Shown in pieces: positions 1-11,998 of a stretch of DNA of 64,000 nt. This DNA is from Eudorina sp. 2006-703-Eu-15 (Eukaryota > Chlorophyta > Chlorophyceae > Chlamydomonadales > Volvocaceae), in the NCBI GenBank assembly GCA_003117195.1, contig BDSI01000055.1, positions 558,001-622,000 on the forward strand, read 5' to 3'. How positions within the stretch are numbered: the stretch's first letter is position 1; the number at the start of each line of letters is the position of its first letter. The notes beneath the pieces are model-generated. The model searched no databases. It worked only from the letters and a program-made list of their open reading frames with translations, and was not told the origin of the DNA. Both the position numbers and the translations under genes were made by a program.

Positions 1-3000
1 TCCCCCGCCCCCACTCGCTCCGCTCCGCGCCCCCGTCGCCGCCGCCACCACTGCCCTGGCCGCAGCGCCGCTGCCGCCCAGCGCCATCCGAGCCGCCCAG
101 GGCGCCAGCTCGGGCGGCATCAACCCCGAATCCGGGCCGGTGGCGGACTGCAGCAGCTCGGGTGGCGAGCGCGGCCACGCCACCAAACGGCTGGTGGCCA
201 GCTCCACCAGCTGCACCGAGTCGGAGTCGGGGGAGGAGGACGCCAGGTCCTGAAGCGCAGCACGACCTGCGAATCGGCATATATGAGGAAGGGGGCGATG
301 GCTTGGCGTGTACATTGGTGAGGGGATAGTCAACCCACGCTGGGGCTGAGGCGACCCCCGTGTCTGGAACCCACCCCGAGAACCTTACCCGGAGTTCCAA
401 GACCCCAAGCCCAAGTTCGATGGAAGACGATCGATTCCCCGAGTGTGGGAAGGTGCAGCAGGACAACCAGCCCTGCTCACAGGCCGGACCGCAAAGTAAA
501 AATAGCCCAAGAAAGGGGTTCCAGACATCTCGAGTAAGCCTTTGTGTCGCGCTGCTACAATTGGGCTCACATATCTACACTGCGCTGCTGCCAGATCGAA
601 GGTCTGGTAGGCAGGGGGGGTACCGTCCTATAGGGTATACGGATCCGCATCCAGGTGTAGTCCAGAACCCTTCAACTGGCTGCATAGCGCCTCGCCCAGC
701 AGGGCCCGAGAAGATAAGGAGACAGTCACCGCACCAGGAGGCATCATCCATCCATCCATCCATCCACGCCATCCACGCCATCCATCCATCCATCCATCCA
801 TCCACGCCATCCACGCCATCCCCATTCATGGCCCTCCCCAGCAGCCCAAGTCCACACCCACCCGCATTCCGCCCCCTCCTCCATCCCTCCGCCCCCTGCC
901 CCCTCCTCCCTCCCCCTTTCTCACGTGTGTCCTCGCTGCCGCCCGTCAACAGCTCCTTGAGCAGCACCAGCGCCTCCTGGGCCAGGCGCACCCGCTGCGA
1001 GGGACACAGTACGACAACCAAGGGGGGCAAAGTACGGCAGCCCGGGGGGACCCCGGGGGCGGACAGGGAAGCCAGGGCGGTCGGTCGGTCATGCATGCGC
1101 GGTTGGGTACATGTGATACACACGTGTTTATTACGTATGAAATCGTACGTGATCAGGTACACGGCCGCACCTGGAGCCACTCAGCCGGCGGGACGGACGC
1201 GCTGGCGGCTATTTGGACCGCGGGGTTGGCGGGCGAGGGGTAGACCGGCTCCAGGGGGTCATCGCCGCCTGGGGCCCAGAGGGGAGGGTGTGTCAAATAA
1301 GACAGCGAAACCGCAGAAGAGCAACAAGCCGACAACCGCCGCGATGTTGGGATGGACGACGACGGCGAAGCGTTTTGACTCACAAGACGAAAGAATTAGG
1401 AGCTGGTGTGTTCAGACCGCGGACGGCTGACCACGTAGGAAACACCACAGTAGGGCTGGCGAGATGAGTGGTGGCGGTTAAAGCCCAAGACCGCTGTGTC
1501 CCCGCCTGCTCGCAGTACACACACCTACCCACACACCCGCGCCCTCACTTTCTCCTTACACTCGCACCTGGTGGGGCGCAGGCCGCGTCCGCGAGCGCCA
1601 TCAGCCGCAGCGGGAGGCCGTAGCCCTGGAGCGGGGAGGGGGGAGGGGCCCCGCACACGCACACCGTGAAACACACACGTGGACAGCCAGTAGCTTGGCA
1701 CGCAGCCGCCAAGTCTCGGCGCGGCATGGCAGCTTGGCAGGCGGCCCCGGCAGGGAGCGGCTCTGTGTCCCAAATCCACCGGATAGTGGATACCACCTCC
1801 GGTCGTTGAATAGGCGCCTAGCTGCCGCCCGCGCCCACAGAGCGCCGTCCAGGCAAGCAGTCCACCCCGGAGCGACGCAACCGACACTTTTTGACGCATG
1901 TACATACACACACATACATACACATACACGTTTTGCTTGCAGGTGGGTAACAACGAGAGGATTGCACGCACGCACAGCATTGTGGTGGGAGTCTGTGTGG
2001 ATCAGCTGGTAGTATTCCGCGACGCCGCGACACCAACAGCGCGCCAAATCGACAGCGTTCTTCCGACACCACCGCCTTCTATTTATTACTGGGTCGGACA
2101 ATGGGTATATTATATACGCATACGGGCAAACTATTGGGCGCCACTCGGCCCCTCGCATGTCACGCACTCCTGTTCTGCCTGCTTAAATAACACACCCGGC
2201 AGATATGTAACGATTCACACATACACATACACATACACATACTGGCTGGGCTTTCTGCTAAACACACACAACACATACTGTTTCCGCCACCCCATCCCAC
2301 CCCACCCACCTCCAGCCAGGGCGCACAGCACAACGCGCCCACCAGCGCCTCGTGTCCCACGTCCAGCAGCATCGCCAGCAACTCCAATACCCGCCTGGGG
2401 AGCTCGAACCGCCGCCGCTCAAATCCCCCTCCTCCTGCTCTTCCTGCTGCTGCGTCGCCGCAGCTGCGCCCCCGGTACCACACACTCGGTCGACCCAGCG
2501 CCGGTTCCTCCTCCTCCTCAGCCGCCGCTCCCGGAGCGTCGTCCCCCTTCCCCTCCTCCCCCTCCTCGAGCTCAAGACCGTCAAGCAGCCCGGTGAACAA
2601 CTGTACGGCAGCCGTACGACTGATTGCACCTCCAGCCTCACCACCCAGGCGCAGCGCCGCGCCGCCGGCCGAGGACTCGGGCCCGCCGGCGCCGCCACTG
2701 TCGTACCCCGGGACGCCCAGCGCCGCCGCCGCGGCCGCCACGCAGGCGGGGCATTCCAGCAGGCGGTGCAGCAGCGAGGTGGCGACCAGGCGGGGGCCGG
2801 GGGTGGGGCGGCCCAGGAGCGGCACCAGCAGGCACAGCGGGGTGAGCAGCGCCGGCAGCAGCGCCTGCGGTGTGGGCACGATTTGGGTGTGCAAGGGTAG
2901 GGTAGGGTAGGAGATTGGTAGACATTAATGGTTGCCAGAAGGGAAGGCACGAGTGGGGGGCATGCGGAGCGGATTGAGCGGCGCCCCAATGGAACATGCG

Positions 3001-6000
3001 GGCGGGCGGGCGGGTAAGCGGGTGGGTGGGCGGGCGGGCAGGCGGGCGGGCGGGTGGGTGGGTGGGGATACTAGTGCGATTGGGGGGCACGTGACGACGT
3101 GCGGGTCAGAACCCTGTCTTGACTGGCAAGAAAAGGGCGGGTGCACCTTGCAGCGCGGTGTAGAGCCCCTACACCCCCGCGGTGTACAGGGGCAGGGTGT
3201 TGCCCGGTGGTTTAGGGGCCGTGTGCCGTGAGGATGCCGTCCGCTGGGGCATGGGCCGGGGTTGAGACTTCTTCCCCCCCGGGTGGATCTTGAGGGTGGG
3301 CCCTGCCCAGAGGGGATCCGTACCGCCCGGGGCGGCCTGCCGAGGCGGAGCAGGACCCCAGGGGGGGAGGCGGACCGACCACCAAGCGACCCGCTGGGTG
3401 GTCGTTTGCCCCGCAGCGTCGACTGTCGTAACCTCCGCGTCGTGCATCCGCGTCATCACGTCCCCCCTTTTCCTCGACAAAGACAGCGAAATCGCAAAAG
3501 AAATCACCGAATGCGTAGTTGTTGTCCGGTTGGCTACGTTTCCCCCCTCCCCACCCCTTCGTCTGGGCCTTGCAAAGGTCGTTGCAACTGCCTCCTCCCC
3601 TGTTGCGGTACACCTGACGGTGTCCCCACCTCGCGGCCGATCGAGGGAGGCAGCAGGGCGGCGACCGCGTCTAGCGCCGCGGCGACGCAGCTCAACAGAT
3701 CCACCGCCGGGGCATGGCCCAGCACCGCCAACGCCGCTGCGCCGTCGCCGCCGGCCGCGCCGTCGACGGCACCGGGCCCCGTCACAGGCGCCTCCGCCTC
3801 CGCCGCGTCGTCGCCGAACGACGTCGCCACCGCCAACAGCAGCCGTACAAATTCAGGCAGACCCATGACCGACCCATGGGTCGCGTCCCACCGTCCCAAG
3901 CCGGCGGCGGCGGCGGCGACGGCGGCTCGGCCCGCCCCTGGAGCGCCGCCAGGATGAAACGCGAGGTCGCCACACCCAGCGCCGCTGCTGCCGTACAGGT
4001 AGCTTCGGACCTGGAGGCGCCTGGCAGCCCGCGCTGAGGCGGCGGCGGCGGCCGCCGCCGCCGCCGACCCGGCGCCGCCGGCGTGCGGCGGCGGGAGTAA
4101 GTACGGCAGGTCGCCCCGTCGCAGCGCGACGCCGCTCGACCCGAAGGAGTTCGCCGGAGCGACGGAGGCGGACGTGGACAGCGCCGATGAGGCGGCGGCG
4201 GGGACAGCCGACGCGCCGACTGCCGCCCTGCGAGCACCATCATGTACGGCAAAGTCAAGTACGGTTCGTTGTAGTACGGTAAGGCATCTGTCTGGCTGCC
4301 TCCCACGGTTCAGCAGCAATCGGACACCGGGCGGTGAGCAAGCTCCCCCTTCCCCGCATGGGCGACCCGTCGGACCGCGCGCGCAAGTGCCGTACAATCG
4401 TCTGACCGACCCCTCGGCCCCCACGCGTGACAGGTGCATGCACGGGCACCTGACGATGTACGACAATGTACGGCAAGCGGACATGGGCCAGTCGATCCCA
4501 ACACATGAGGTTTAATCAAAATCCTGTGTGCAAATCGACATCCTAGAGAAGAACCCCCACGATACGGAACAAAGAGAATTATTATTAGCGGGTAGCTGGC
4601 CACACACACGCGCCGGCACACTTTCACACGCACGCACCACAGCCTCGCCCAGCGCCCTGACCGCCCACCAGCGCCCACCTGCACGCCTCCGAGTGCTCCA
4701 TCAGCGCCGCCAGCAGGTCCACGCAGGGCCCCACCAGCGCCCACCTGCACGGCGACCGCTGCAGCGCCACAACCAGCTCCCGGTCCGCCTCGCCCTCCCG
4801 CTCCCCGTGCGGCTGTGCCTCAACATCCGGCATCGCCACGTCAGTGTCCGCCGCCGCGTCCGCGCCGGGAGTCATCGCCGCCGCCGCCGCCGCTGCCGCC
4901 GCGGCGGCGGCGGCGGCCGCTGGCGTGCCAGGATGTCCGGCCGCTGCATGGGCGGCGGCGTCTGCGCCGGTTCGGCCCCATGCCGCCGCCTGTATCGCGG
5001 GGCGGTGCGGGCAAGCTTTGGACCAAAGTACGGATGACGTACGGATCAAACACGGACAATGCACACACACACACACATATGCAGCCAATACACGTTTACG
5101 GACACATACCGCACATTGCGCGGGACTTGCGGCCTGGTAACACAATGTTTCATTGGCGGCTGGGGCAGGGGCAGGTCCAACGCATATTCATACGTTGGTA
5201 CGTTCGAATCCGCCCGCCGACGTGCACCCCCCTTGAAGACCCGCATCGGGCTCGCGACCGGGCTGTCTTCTGCCCCATACACGACCACACGCACAACACC
5301 GGTGGTGGCGCGGTCGTCTTCCTTCTTGTCTTGCGCCTTTGCACTTTGTTGAATCTAGGGTGAGGCCATCTGGTGAGGTCATTTGGTAAGTATCGTGGGC
5401 CTGGGCGGTTCGACTGGGTTCCCCTCTACAAACCCCACACGACATGCACACCTGCAAACACGCACCTGCAGCAGCGCCAGCACCGCCGCCAACACCCGCG
5501 TCCCGTCCCCGCGACCCGCCGCCAGCACCCGCAACTGAGACCGAACCGCCGCCGCCAGTGCCACGCAGCGGCCGCGCGCGTCGGAACCGGCGCCGTACTC
5601 GGCACCACCGCCGCTGGCACCGTCGCCGCCGCCGCCGCCGCCGCAGTCCCCTCTACCTCGCTGCCCCGGCTGAACACTAGCCAGCTGGCTGTACGGCGCC
5701 TGTTGTCCTGGCAGCGGCGCCAGGCCGGCGGCAGCGGCAGCAGCAAGCGAGCCGGGGCCGGGGCCCGCATCAAAGGCACCGTCGTCGTCGTCGCCGTCCT
5801 CATCGGCGGCAGCTGTTGACGCCGACGCCGCCGCGGCGGGGTGCATCAGAGAGGTCAGCGAGTCGGCGCAACGGCACCAGAGGCGCTGCCACAGCGACAA
5901 CCGCGCGGCGTTGACGCCGTCCAGCGCCGCCAGCAGCAGCGCCGCCGGCGGGCCCGCCGCCGCTGCCGCGGCCGCGGCCGCCGCCGCACCCGCCGTCGCT

Positions 6001-9000
6001 GCGGCGGCAGGGGCCGACCCCTGCCTTACCACCGCCGCCGCCGGTCCTGAAGGCCCCGCCACCGCCGCCTCCCCCATCGAATCATCTGCCGGGGGCCCCT
6101 GCGGCTGTGGAGGCGGTTGTAACGGCTGTGGCGGTGGCGGCGGCTGTAGCTGGTGCGGTTGATGATGCGTGGCGTGCTGGAGGTGGTGGGAGTAGGGGTC
6201 CTGCGCGGTGGGCCGGGACCGCTTCGCTCCACTGCCTCCGCCGGGCCCCCCGCCGCCGACGGAGCTGGGGCCCTGTTTGGGCGGCGGGGTACGCGACGCC
6301 ACCGCCGCGCTGCCGCCTCCGCCACCGCCACCGGCGGCTGCGGCCGCGGCGGCGGCGCTGGAGGAGCGCGCCTTGTGCAGCTCGGCCTCCAGCATCAGGC
6401 ACTTCTCAGCGGCCTGCTCCCCAGAGAGGGGGAGGGCGGTACGAGAAATACCGGCAGGCATACATCAAAAGGTGTGAGGACGAGGTCGAGAAGGGGACGA
6501 AAGCGGCCGCGCAGTCGCAAGGTGCGGGGCAGGGGCCACTGTTCATCCGGATGTGGTGCGGGGCAGGAGGGGCCCCGGACACGCGGGTCGTCCCACCGCT
6601 GTGTGTTCGCTGAGGTCAGCCCCTCAAGGGGGAACGGGCGCCCCGCTGCAAGACCCGCGGAACCCGGTCGCGGCGCCCGTTCCCCCACCCGCACTTGGGT
6701 TCGCTGACGGGTCGGTCGCAGGGCGCAGCACTGCAAACCCCGGACGTCGCCCCCGCACGGCACGGCTGGGGCTGAGGCTCGGGCCTGTTTGCGTGGGGCC
6801 ACCGCCGTTGCTGTTCAGGGCGCGCGCGCTCCAAGTCGAGCGAGGGGGGATGAGGCCCCTCACGCCCTTCTCTTAAATCTGCTAAGGGAGGAGGGTGCTT
6901 CGGCGGTACTTTGGTTAGGGCTGGGTTGGCAGCCCTTGGCCAGCGCCAGGCCCGGTCAGATATGTAACGACACACACACCCTTGGTTTGGGTCGGGCGGG
7001 CTTCTCATTAAACACACACACACACCTCGTTTCTTGCGGCTCCGGTTTTTAATACACAAACACACAAACACGCAAAGTCGGCCGGGACGGGCTGACTGGC
7101 GCGTTCTGGGTTTCTCGCCAAACTCCGAGGGCCGGCTGGGCGGCAGCAGTGGCCAGCTGCGCTGGCCGGCTGCGCCGTGGCCGCCTCTCCCTCTCCCTCG
7201 CTCAATCTCCACTGCCGCGACGCGGAACCGGCCCCGCTGGGGCACCCGCAACGGGAAGCAACGCGCCGCAAGACCGGCACCCGGGCACCCCGTCACCCGC
7301 CCAGCCACGCAGCCGGCCACCCACCTCCCTTCGCTCCCGCTCCGCGGACTCCCCTTTAGAGCGCTCCTCCTGAGGGGGGAGGGGCAGCCAGGGTGTGTGT
7401 GCTGCCCCGGGCGTTGCCGGTGCTGGACGGTGGCCCCACCACCATCATCATGACGAGAGACGCGTCCCCGAACCAGGGAGGGGGTGATGCCACCACCACC
7501 ACCACCACCACCACCGTGGAGGCGACAGTCGCACCCCCCACCGGATCGCAATTGGCCCCCGGGTCCCTCCCCGTCCATCCCACGCCGCCTGATGCGCCCT
7601 GCCTCCTAACGCCAAGTGAGTATACCATGCCACGGACCCAAGCCCAACCCAACCCAGACCAACCCAGACCGGCCACCACACGGGGCGGTGTCCGGCGGGT
7701 CGTTCCCCGACCCGACCTGCCCCGCCCTGTCGACTGTCACGGTCGTGAGCTGGCACCACTTGGCCCACCCAGCCACCCAGCCACCCACCTGCAGGCGTTT
7801 CGCGATGTCCCTTTGCTTCCGCTGCAGCTCCTGAGCCTGCAGGTGTGGGGGCAGGCAGGGCAGGAGTGCGTGACATGCGCGGGGGCCCCAGCAGTGCCCG
7901 GAGATGTCCGTGTGCCGCACGACTGCCCCCTGACCCAGCAGCCCATGAAACAGCGCGCGGGAGGTTCAGAGTACGGCTGAGCGCGATATGACATGGATCT
8001 GTGCTCACGGATGACTGCAGAGCCGCGCCCCCGCCTAATTAGGATGCCCCCGAACAACCTCCGCCTCCGCCAAATCCAATCCCCCGGAAAAACCCCGTGC
8101 TGGTTGCGGCAGGCTCCTTGCCCGGGAATCCCAAGATGCCGAAGCGGCACACCCCTCCCCTCCCTTGACACATGCCGATTCCCGAGTGCCCGCGTCCCGC
8201 TCGCACGTCCGCTACCAAGCCTCTCCTCTGGGCTCTGGCAGCCCCGGCCCCTCCACCGCACTCAGCGGGCGGAGCCGGCAGCCCCGGCCACCCCCTCATC
8301 GCCCCCTCCCCCCCAGGGCTGGGGGGGACCCGTCTCCGCCCACCTCGGCCTGCACGTGCTGCAGCTGCTCTTGGAGCTGCGGGGCGGGGGAGGCGACGGC
8401 GGCGGCGACGGGGAGGCAGCGCAAGCCATCAGGGCCACCATCAGGGCCACCACGAAACCACCTGGCCCCACATGGGGCCACATACATGTGCACACACACA
8501 CAGGGATCTTTGGCATTCGAGGGCATTTCTCTGTCGACGGCCACGCACTCCTGCCTTGCCACTGCCACCGACAAACACAGGAGGTGGTAGTTCCTGGGCA
8601 CCGCGGCGGCCCCCCTTACAGTGTCGCGCACTTTGCCATGCCACCGTGGACGCTTCCAGATCCTTCCAGACCCACCGAGTGCGCGCCCTGCGCCAACTTG
8701 ACGCTGTCCTCCAGCTGTCGCTTCAGAGCCGCCACCTGGGCCCTGCGCACGACACGACCGGGACACGCCGACCCAGGGGTCAGGCCTCCACGGCTCAAGC
8801 CTGCACAGCAACACCTCCGATCCCTATTGCTTAGGTGTTGTTCCATGTGCGCGCACAAGCGGACGACCCCACCCGCGTACAACCTCCCCCATCGGGTAAG
8901 AAACATCCAGACAAGCCCAAACGCATCTGTCTCTCCGACTACCTTCGGCCCCACCCCGACCCCACCAACGATCCCCTCAAGAGCACCGCCGACTGCCGAC

Positions 9001-10468
9001 CCGCCCCCAGACCCACTCGAGCGAGCTGTTCTGCCTCCGCAGCTGGTCCACCTCCGCGGGCGCCGGCCCCGGCCCCGGCCCGGGTACCGGTACCGGCCCC
9101 GGCCCGGGTACTGGCACCGCCAGCCCACCCTCGGGACCGGCACCTCCGAGGCCGCTGCCGCCGCCGCCACCCGCACCGCCACCGCCTCCGAACCCGCCCA
9201 TTCCACCACCCGCCATCGCGGTCGGCCCCGCGCCGCCCTGTGGCGGCGGCATCTGGCTCATGGGCTGCGGCGCCCCGGCGGCGGCGGCGGCGCCGCTGGT
9301 GTTCGACCAGTAGGGCGGCGCCGCCGCCCCCGTCCCTCCCGCCGCTGGCGTCGAGCCCGGCTGCGCTGTTCCGTACAGTACGGCATCAGGGTTCGGGTAG
9401 GTGCCGGCGGTGGCGACGGCCGGGCCCGACGGCGCTGCGGCCGTCTGGCCGCCGGCTAAGGGCCCCGAAGCCGCGGCCGTCGCCGCTGCATGGTGTGGGG
9501 CCGGGGGGGCCGGGGACAGCAAACCCATTCAGTGCAACAGGACTGCTCGAAAGGCGCCGGCGCAACTCGGCACTGCCCCACACTGGGGACCCGCATGGAC
9601 TGCGACCCAGATCGACCCAGATCGATGCAGCCGACAGAAAGGCATTTCGGTGCACACACTAGCGCAATCTGCCGCAGACACAGAAACAGACAGACAGACA
9701 GGGAGGTCGACGGACGGGCAATCAATGCGGGTCGGGCTAGGTTCTACTCAATTTAAACACACATATACACAGTAGTAAGTATCTCGGGCCTGGGGCTGGT
9801 TCGGGTGAGCTTCTCGCTGAACACATACACACACGCGAGGGCGCACCGCAGCCTTTCAACTAACGTATGGCGTCGGGCATTGGGGATATCACGCACGCAT
9901 ACGGGCAACCATTTGGGCACTGCTCTGCCCCTTGCATTTCAAGCACACACCTGTTCTGCCTGCCAAAGAACACACACACACACAGAGTTGGTAATGTTCT
10001 GCCTTGTGCAAACCATAGCCCCATCATGGAGCGCCCGACTGCATACCCGGACCCAGCAAGGCCTGACGTGTGCGAGACGCCTTACTCTGGCTCAGCTGGG
10101 CGGGCAGGCCTGCCGGATGGTGCAACCTTAGCCAGTAGGATCAGGTTGGGACGCGGGACCAGGTTAGTTTTACCGCACCGGGCAGGGGCACGCCTCCGAA
10201 CTGCCGCCCTGGGTGCTGCAAGGACTTGAGGAGGTTGAACAGCGGACTGCGAGGCGCAGACCGCCCGGGATGGGCCTTCGCCCAATCCCTTGAGGGGGCA
10301 CACCTGTCACCGATCCTCGGGGATCGGGCGCGCGTCCCTGGTTGAGAGCGAGGGGACAGAGGCCCCTTACGCCCCTCTCCCCCGTATCCGGGGGAGAGTG
10401 CTTCGGCGGTCTCCCGTATGGGGCGGGTTAGCGCCTCCGGCCAGTGTCGGCCCGGCAGATATGTAACG

Positions 10469-10505
<37 letters not shown>

Positions 10506-11998
10506 CGGTTATGGGTGGGCTTCTTGTTAAGCACACAGAGGCCGCACACATTTCGCCGACGTGTGCGACACCGCGCATGGGCCCCCCACGGAGCGGCCCA
10601 CCAGGGCGTGTGGACCACAGGTAAACTCGCAGATCCCAACAGACAAAGTGGCCTGATCCACCCGCCCGGACGACAGCCCTCAAAGGTACAGTCGCCGGGA
10701 CAGCAGTCGTAACTGAGCAGAGCAGGACAGCGTCCGTCCGTCCGTCCGCACGTCTGTCCATCCTTGCTACCACCGGCCCTTCAGGGCTCGTGCGCTTCAA
10801 GGATCCATTTCGTTATCCCAAGGGCCCCCACGGACCGTTCTGCGCCTCTGCTACTTCAGTTGCAAACCTGCGCCGACGGTCTTTTGTCCCCTCCTCCTAA
10901 CAACTTTAAATTTAGCTGTGCTGTACTTGAGCTGTAGCTGTAGCTGTTGCTGTCGTTTTGTCGTTTTTAACGATAACAGATAACAGCGCAACACCCGCCC
11001 CTGACCTCACCGTCACACAGCACCTACCAGCCTTACCGGGCGGCGCCGGCGTCCTCGCCCCAAGGCCTCCCCCTCCACCGGCTGGGCCGTACGCGCCCGT
11101 CACCTTACTCGCTCCGAGACCACCGGCCGGCGCGCCGCCGTACAAAGTGCTGTTACTGCTGTTGCTGAACGGCGCTCCGTAGCTGCCGTACGGGCCGGGT
11201 CCGCTCGCACCGGCGCCGCCGCCGCCGAGTGCACCACCGGCACCGCCGCCGCCGCCAAACCCTAGTTGCTGCCCCAGGCTGCGCGGCTTGCCGCTGGGAG
11301 GGGGACCGCCCGAAGTGGTGGAGGACGTCTGCGGGAGCTGATAGGCAGCGCCCCCCATAATGCCGCTGAGGCCGCCCCCTGGGGCCGCTGGTCCCCCCGG
11401 CCCATTCAGGCCGCCCCCGCCGCCACCACTGCTGTTGCTGCTGCTGGCGGCTGCAGCTGCATTGAGGCCGTATTGAGCAGCTCGTCCGAGCTGTGTTCCG
11501 CTGCCGCCTCGGGCCTGGAAGAGCGAGCCTCCGCCCGCCTGGCCGGGCTGTTGAGGCGGCGGCGGCAGCCGAGACGGAGGAGGTTGTCCGCCGTACGGGG
11601 CTCCGAGTTGGTGCCCGCCGGCTGCCGCTCCGTTTGGGGGGGCAGCGTTGGGGTTGGTACTGTACGGATTGGAGTACGGCGGCAAGAGACCGCTGGTCCC
11701 GCTGGGCCTGGGTGGCACAGCTGCCGCAGGTGCGGGCTCTGAGAGCCCACTCTGCGTAGATCCGATCTGAGATCCGCCCTGTTGAGAGATTATACATATA
11801 TGTGTGTGTAAGGACATGTGTGTGGGGGCTGGGGAGTTGTGACATGAGGGTTGTGCCGCGCAGGACGGCTTTCGGGAACCGGGTGCAAGGTGGTGTGGTT
11901 CTGCGTGAAGCCCGCACCTGCCCGACGCCGCGGGAGGCATGAGCCTGGACTATTTGGTCAATGTCGACGTCCACGTAGTCATCGTCGTCGTCGTCCAT
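1..11998 (-). CDS. Large coiled-coil/helical-repeat protein, candidate ATRIP (ATR-interacting protein) homologue; 3' end outside window
   Basis: Thirteen exons chain with matching phases: 11998-11918, 11778-11037, 9485-9017, 8742-8676, 8376-8344, 7836-7789, 6413-5466, 4989-4679, 4227-3630, 2864-2310, 1625-1560, 994-925 and 266 to beyond 1. They give at least 1418 codons with no stop. The start is the first ATG after an in-frame stop. Residues 2-15 are acidic (six Asp, then YVDVDID). Residues 28-415 are Gly/Ala/Ser/Pro-rich. Residues about 418-497, spread over five exons, form a heptad-like coiled coil (for example QVAALKRQLEDSVKLAQ). The rest alternates Ala/Gly linkers with Leu-rich helices suggesting HEAT-type repeats (for example RVRLAQEALVLLKELL). 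An acidic N-terminus, a coiled coil and a helical C-terminal half is the ATRIP plan, in which the parts bind RPA, dimerise and contact the ATR kinase. That identity is inference; any coiled-coil/HEAT scaffold would fit. The gene model is firm, the name is not. The 1.5-kb intron 2 and the 3630-2864 intron could hide further exons. Confidence 0.8.
744..830. repeat. CATC/CCATC microsatellite
   Basis: Reiterated catc units with interspersed cacgc units lie in the last visible intron region of the large minus-strand gene. Long open frames here on both strands are products of the repeat. Confidence 0.8.
2999..3066. repeat. GGGC/GGGT low-complexity tract
   Basis: A run of gggc and gggt tetramers lies in the intron between exons 9 and 10 of the large minus-strand gene. 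No coding signal is seen in it. Confidence 0.8.
4661..4757 (-). repeat. Short duplication carrying two identical splice-donor-like sites
   Basis: About 24 bases are repeated near 4661-4688 and 4730-4752, encoding CRWALVG twice in exon 8 of the large minus-strand gene. The same TGCAG|GTGGGC string is read through as coding in the copy near 4745 and serves as the exon 8 donor at 4679. Both donors leave the same phase, so using the upstream one would remove 22 codons in frame. Confidence 0.55.
6840..7026 (+). repeat. Dispersed intronic repeat, long copy
   Basis: This intron segment runs from a gagcgagggg-type start through ggcccggtcagatatgtaac and a CA-rich stretch to a gggcttctcattaaacacac end. 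The same order of blocks recurs at 10340-10535. Shorter pieces occur at about 2196-2273 and 9769-9834. Inverted pieces lie in alpha-amylase introns (about 46960-47034 and 49057-49140), and a related end lies at 13960-14000. It is a short interspersed family that looks intron-tolerated. Confidence 0.6.
7490..7515. repeat. (CAC)n microsatellite
   Basis: About nine CAC triplets lie in the intron between exons 6 and 7 of the large minus-strand gene. Confidence 0.8.
10340..10535 (+). repeat. Dispersed intronic repeat, second long copy with (CA)n core
   Basis: It is colinear with 6840-7026: a gaggccccttacgcccctctc block, a gtgcttcggcggt block, ggcccggcagatatgtaacg, then about 30 bases of CA repeat (10470-10501) and gggtgggcttcttgttaagcacac. 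It lies in intron 2 of the large minus-strand gene. Confidence 0.6.

Noticed and set aside
360..1430. 356-codon plus-strand frame
   Set aside because: It starts at a non-ATG codon, runs through the CATCC microsatellite, and lies antisense to exon 12 of a well-supported gene.
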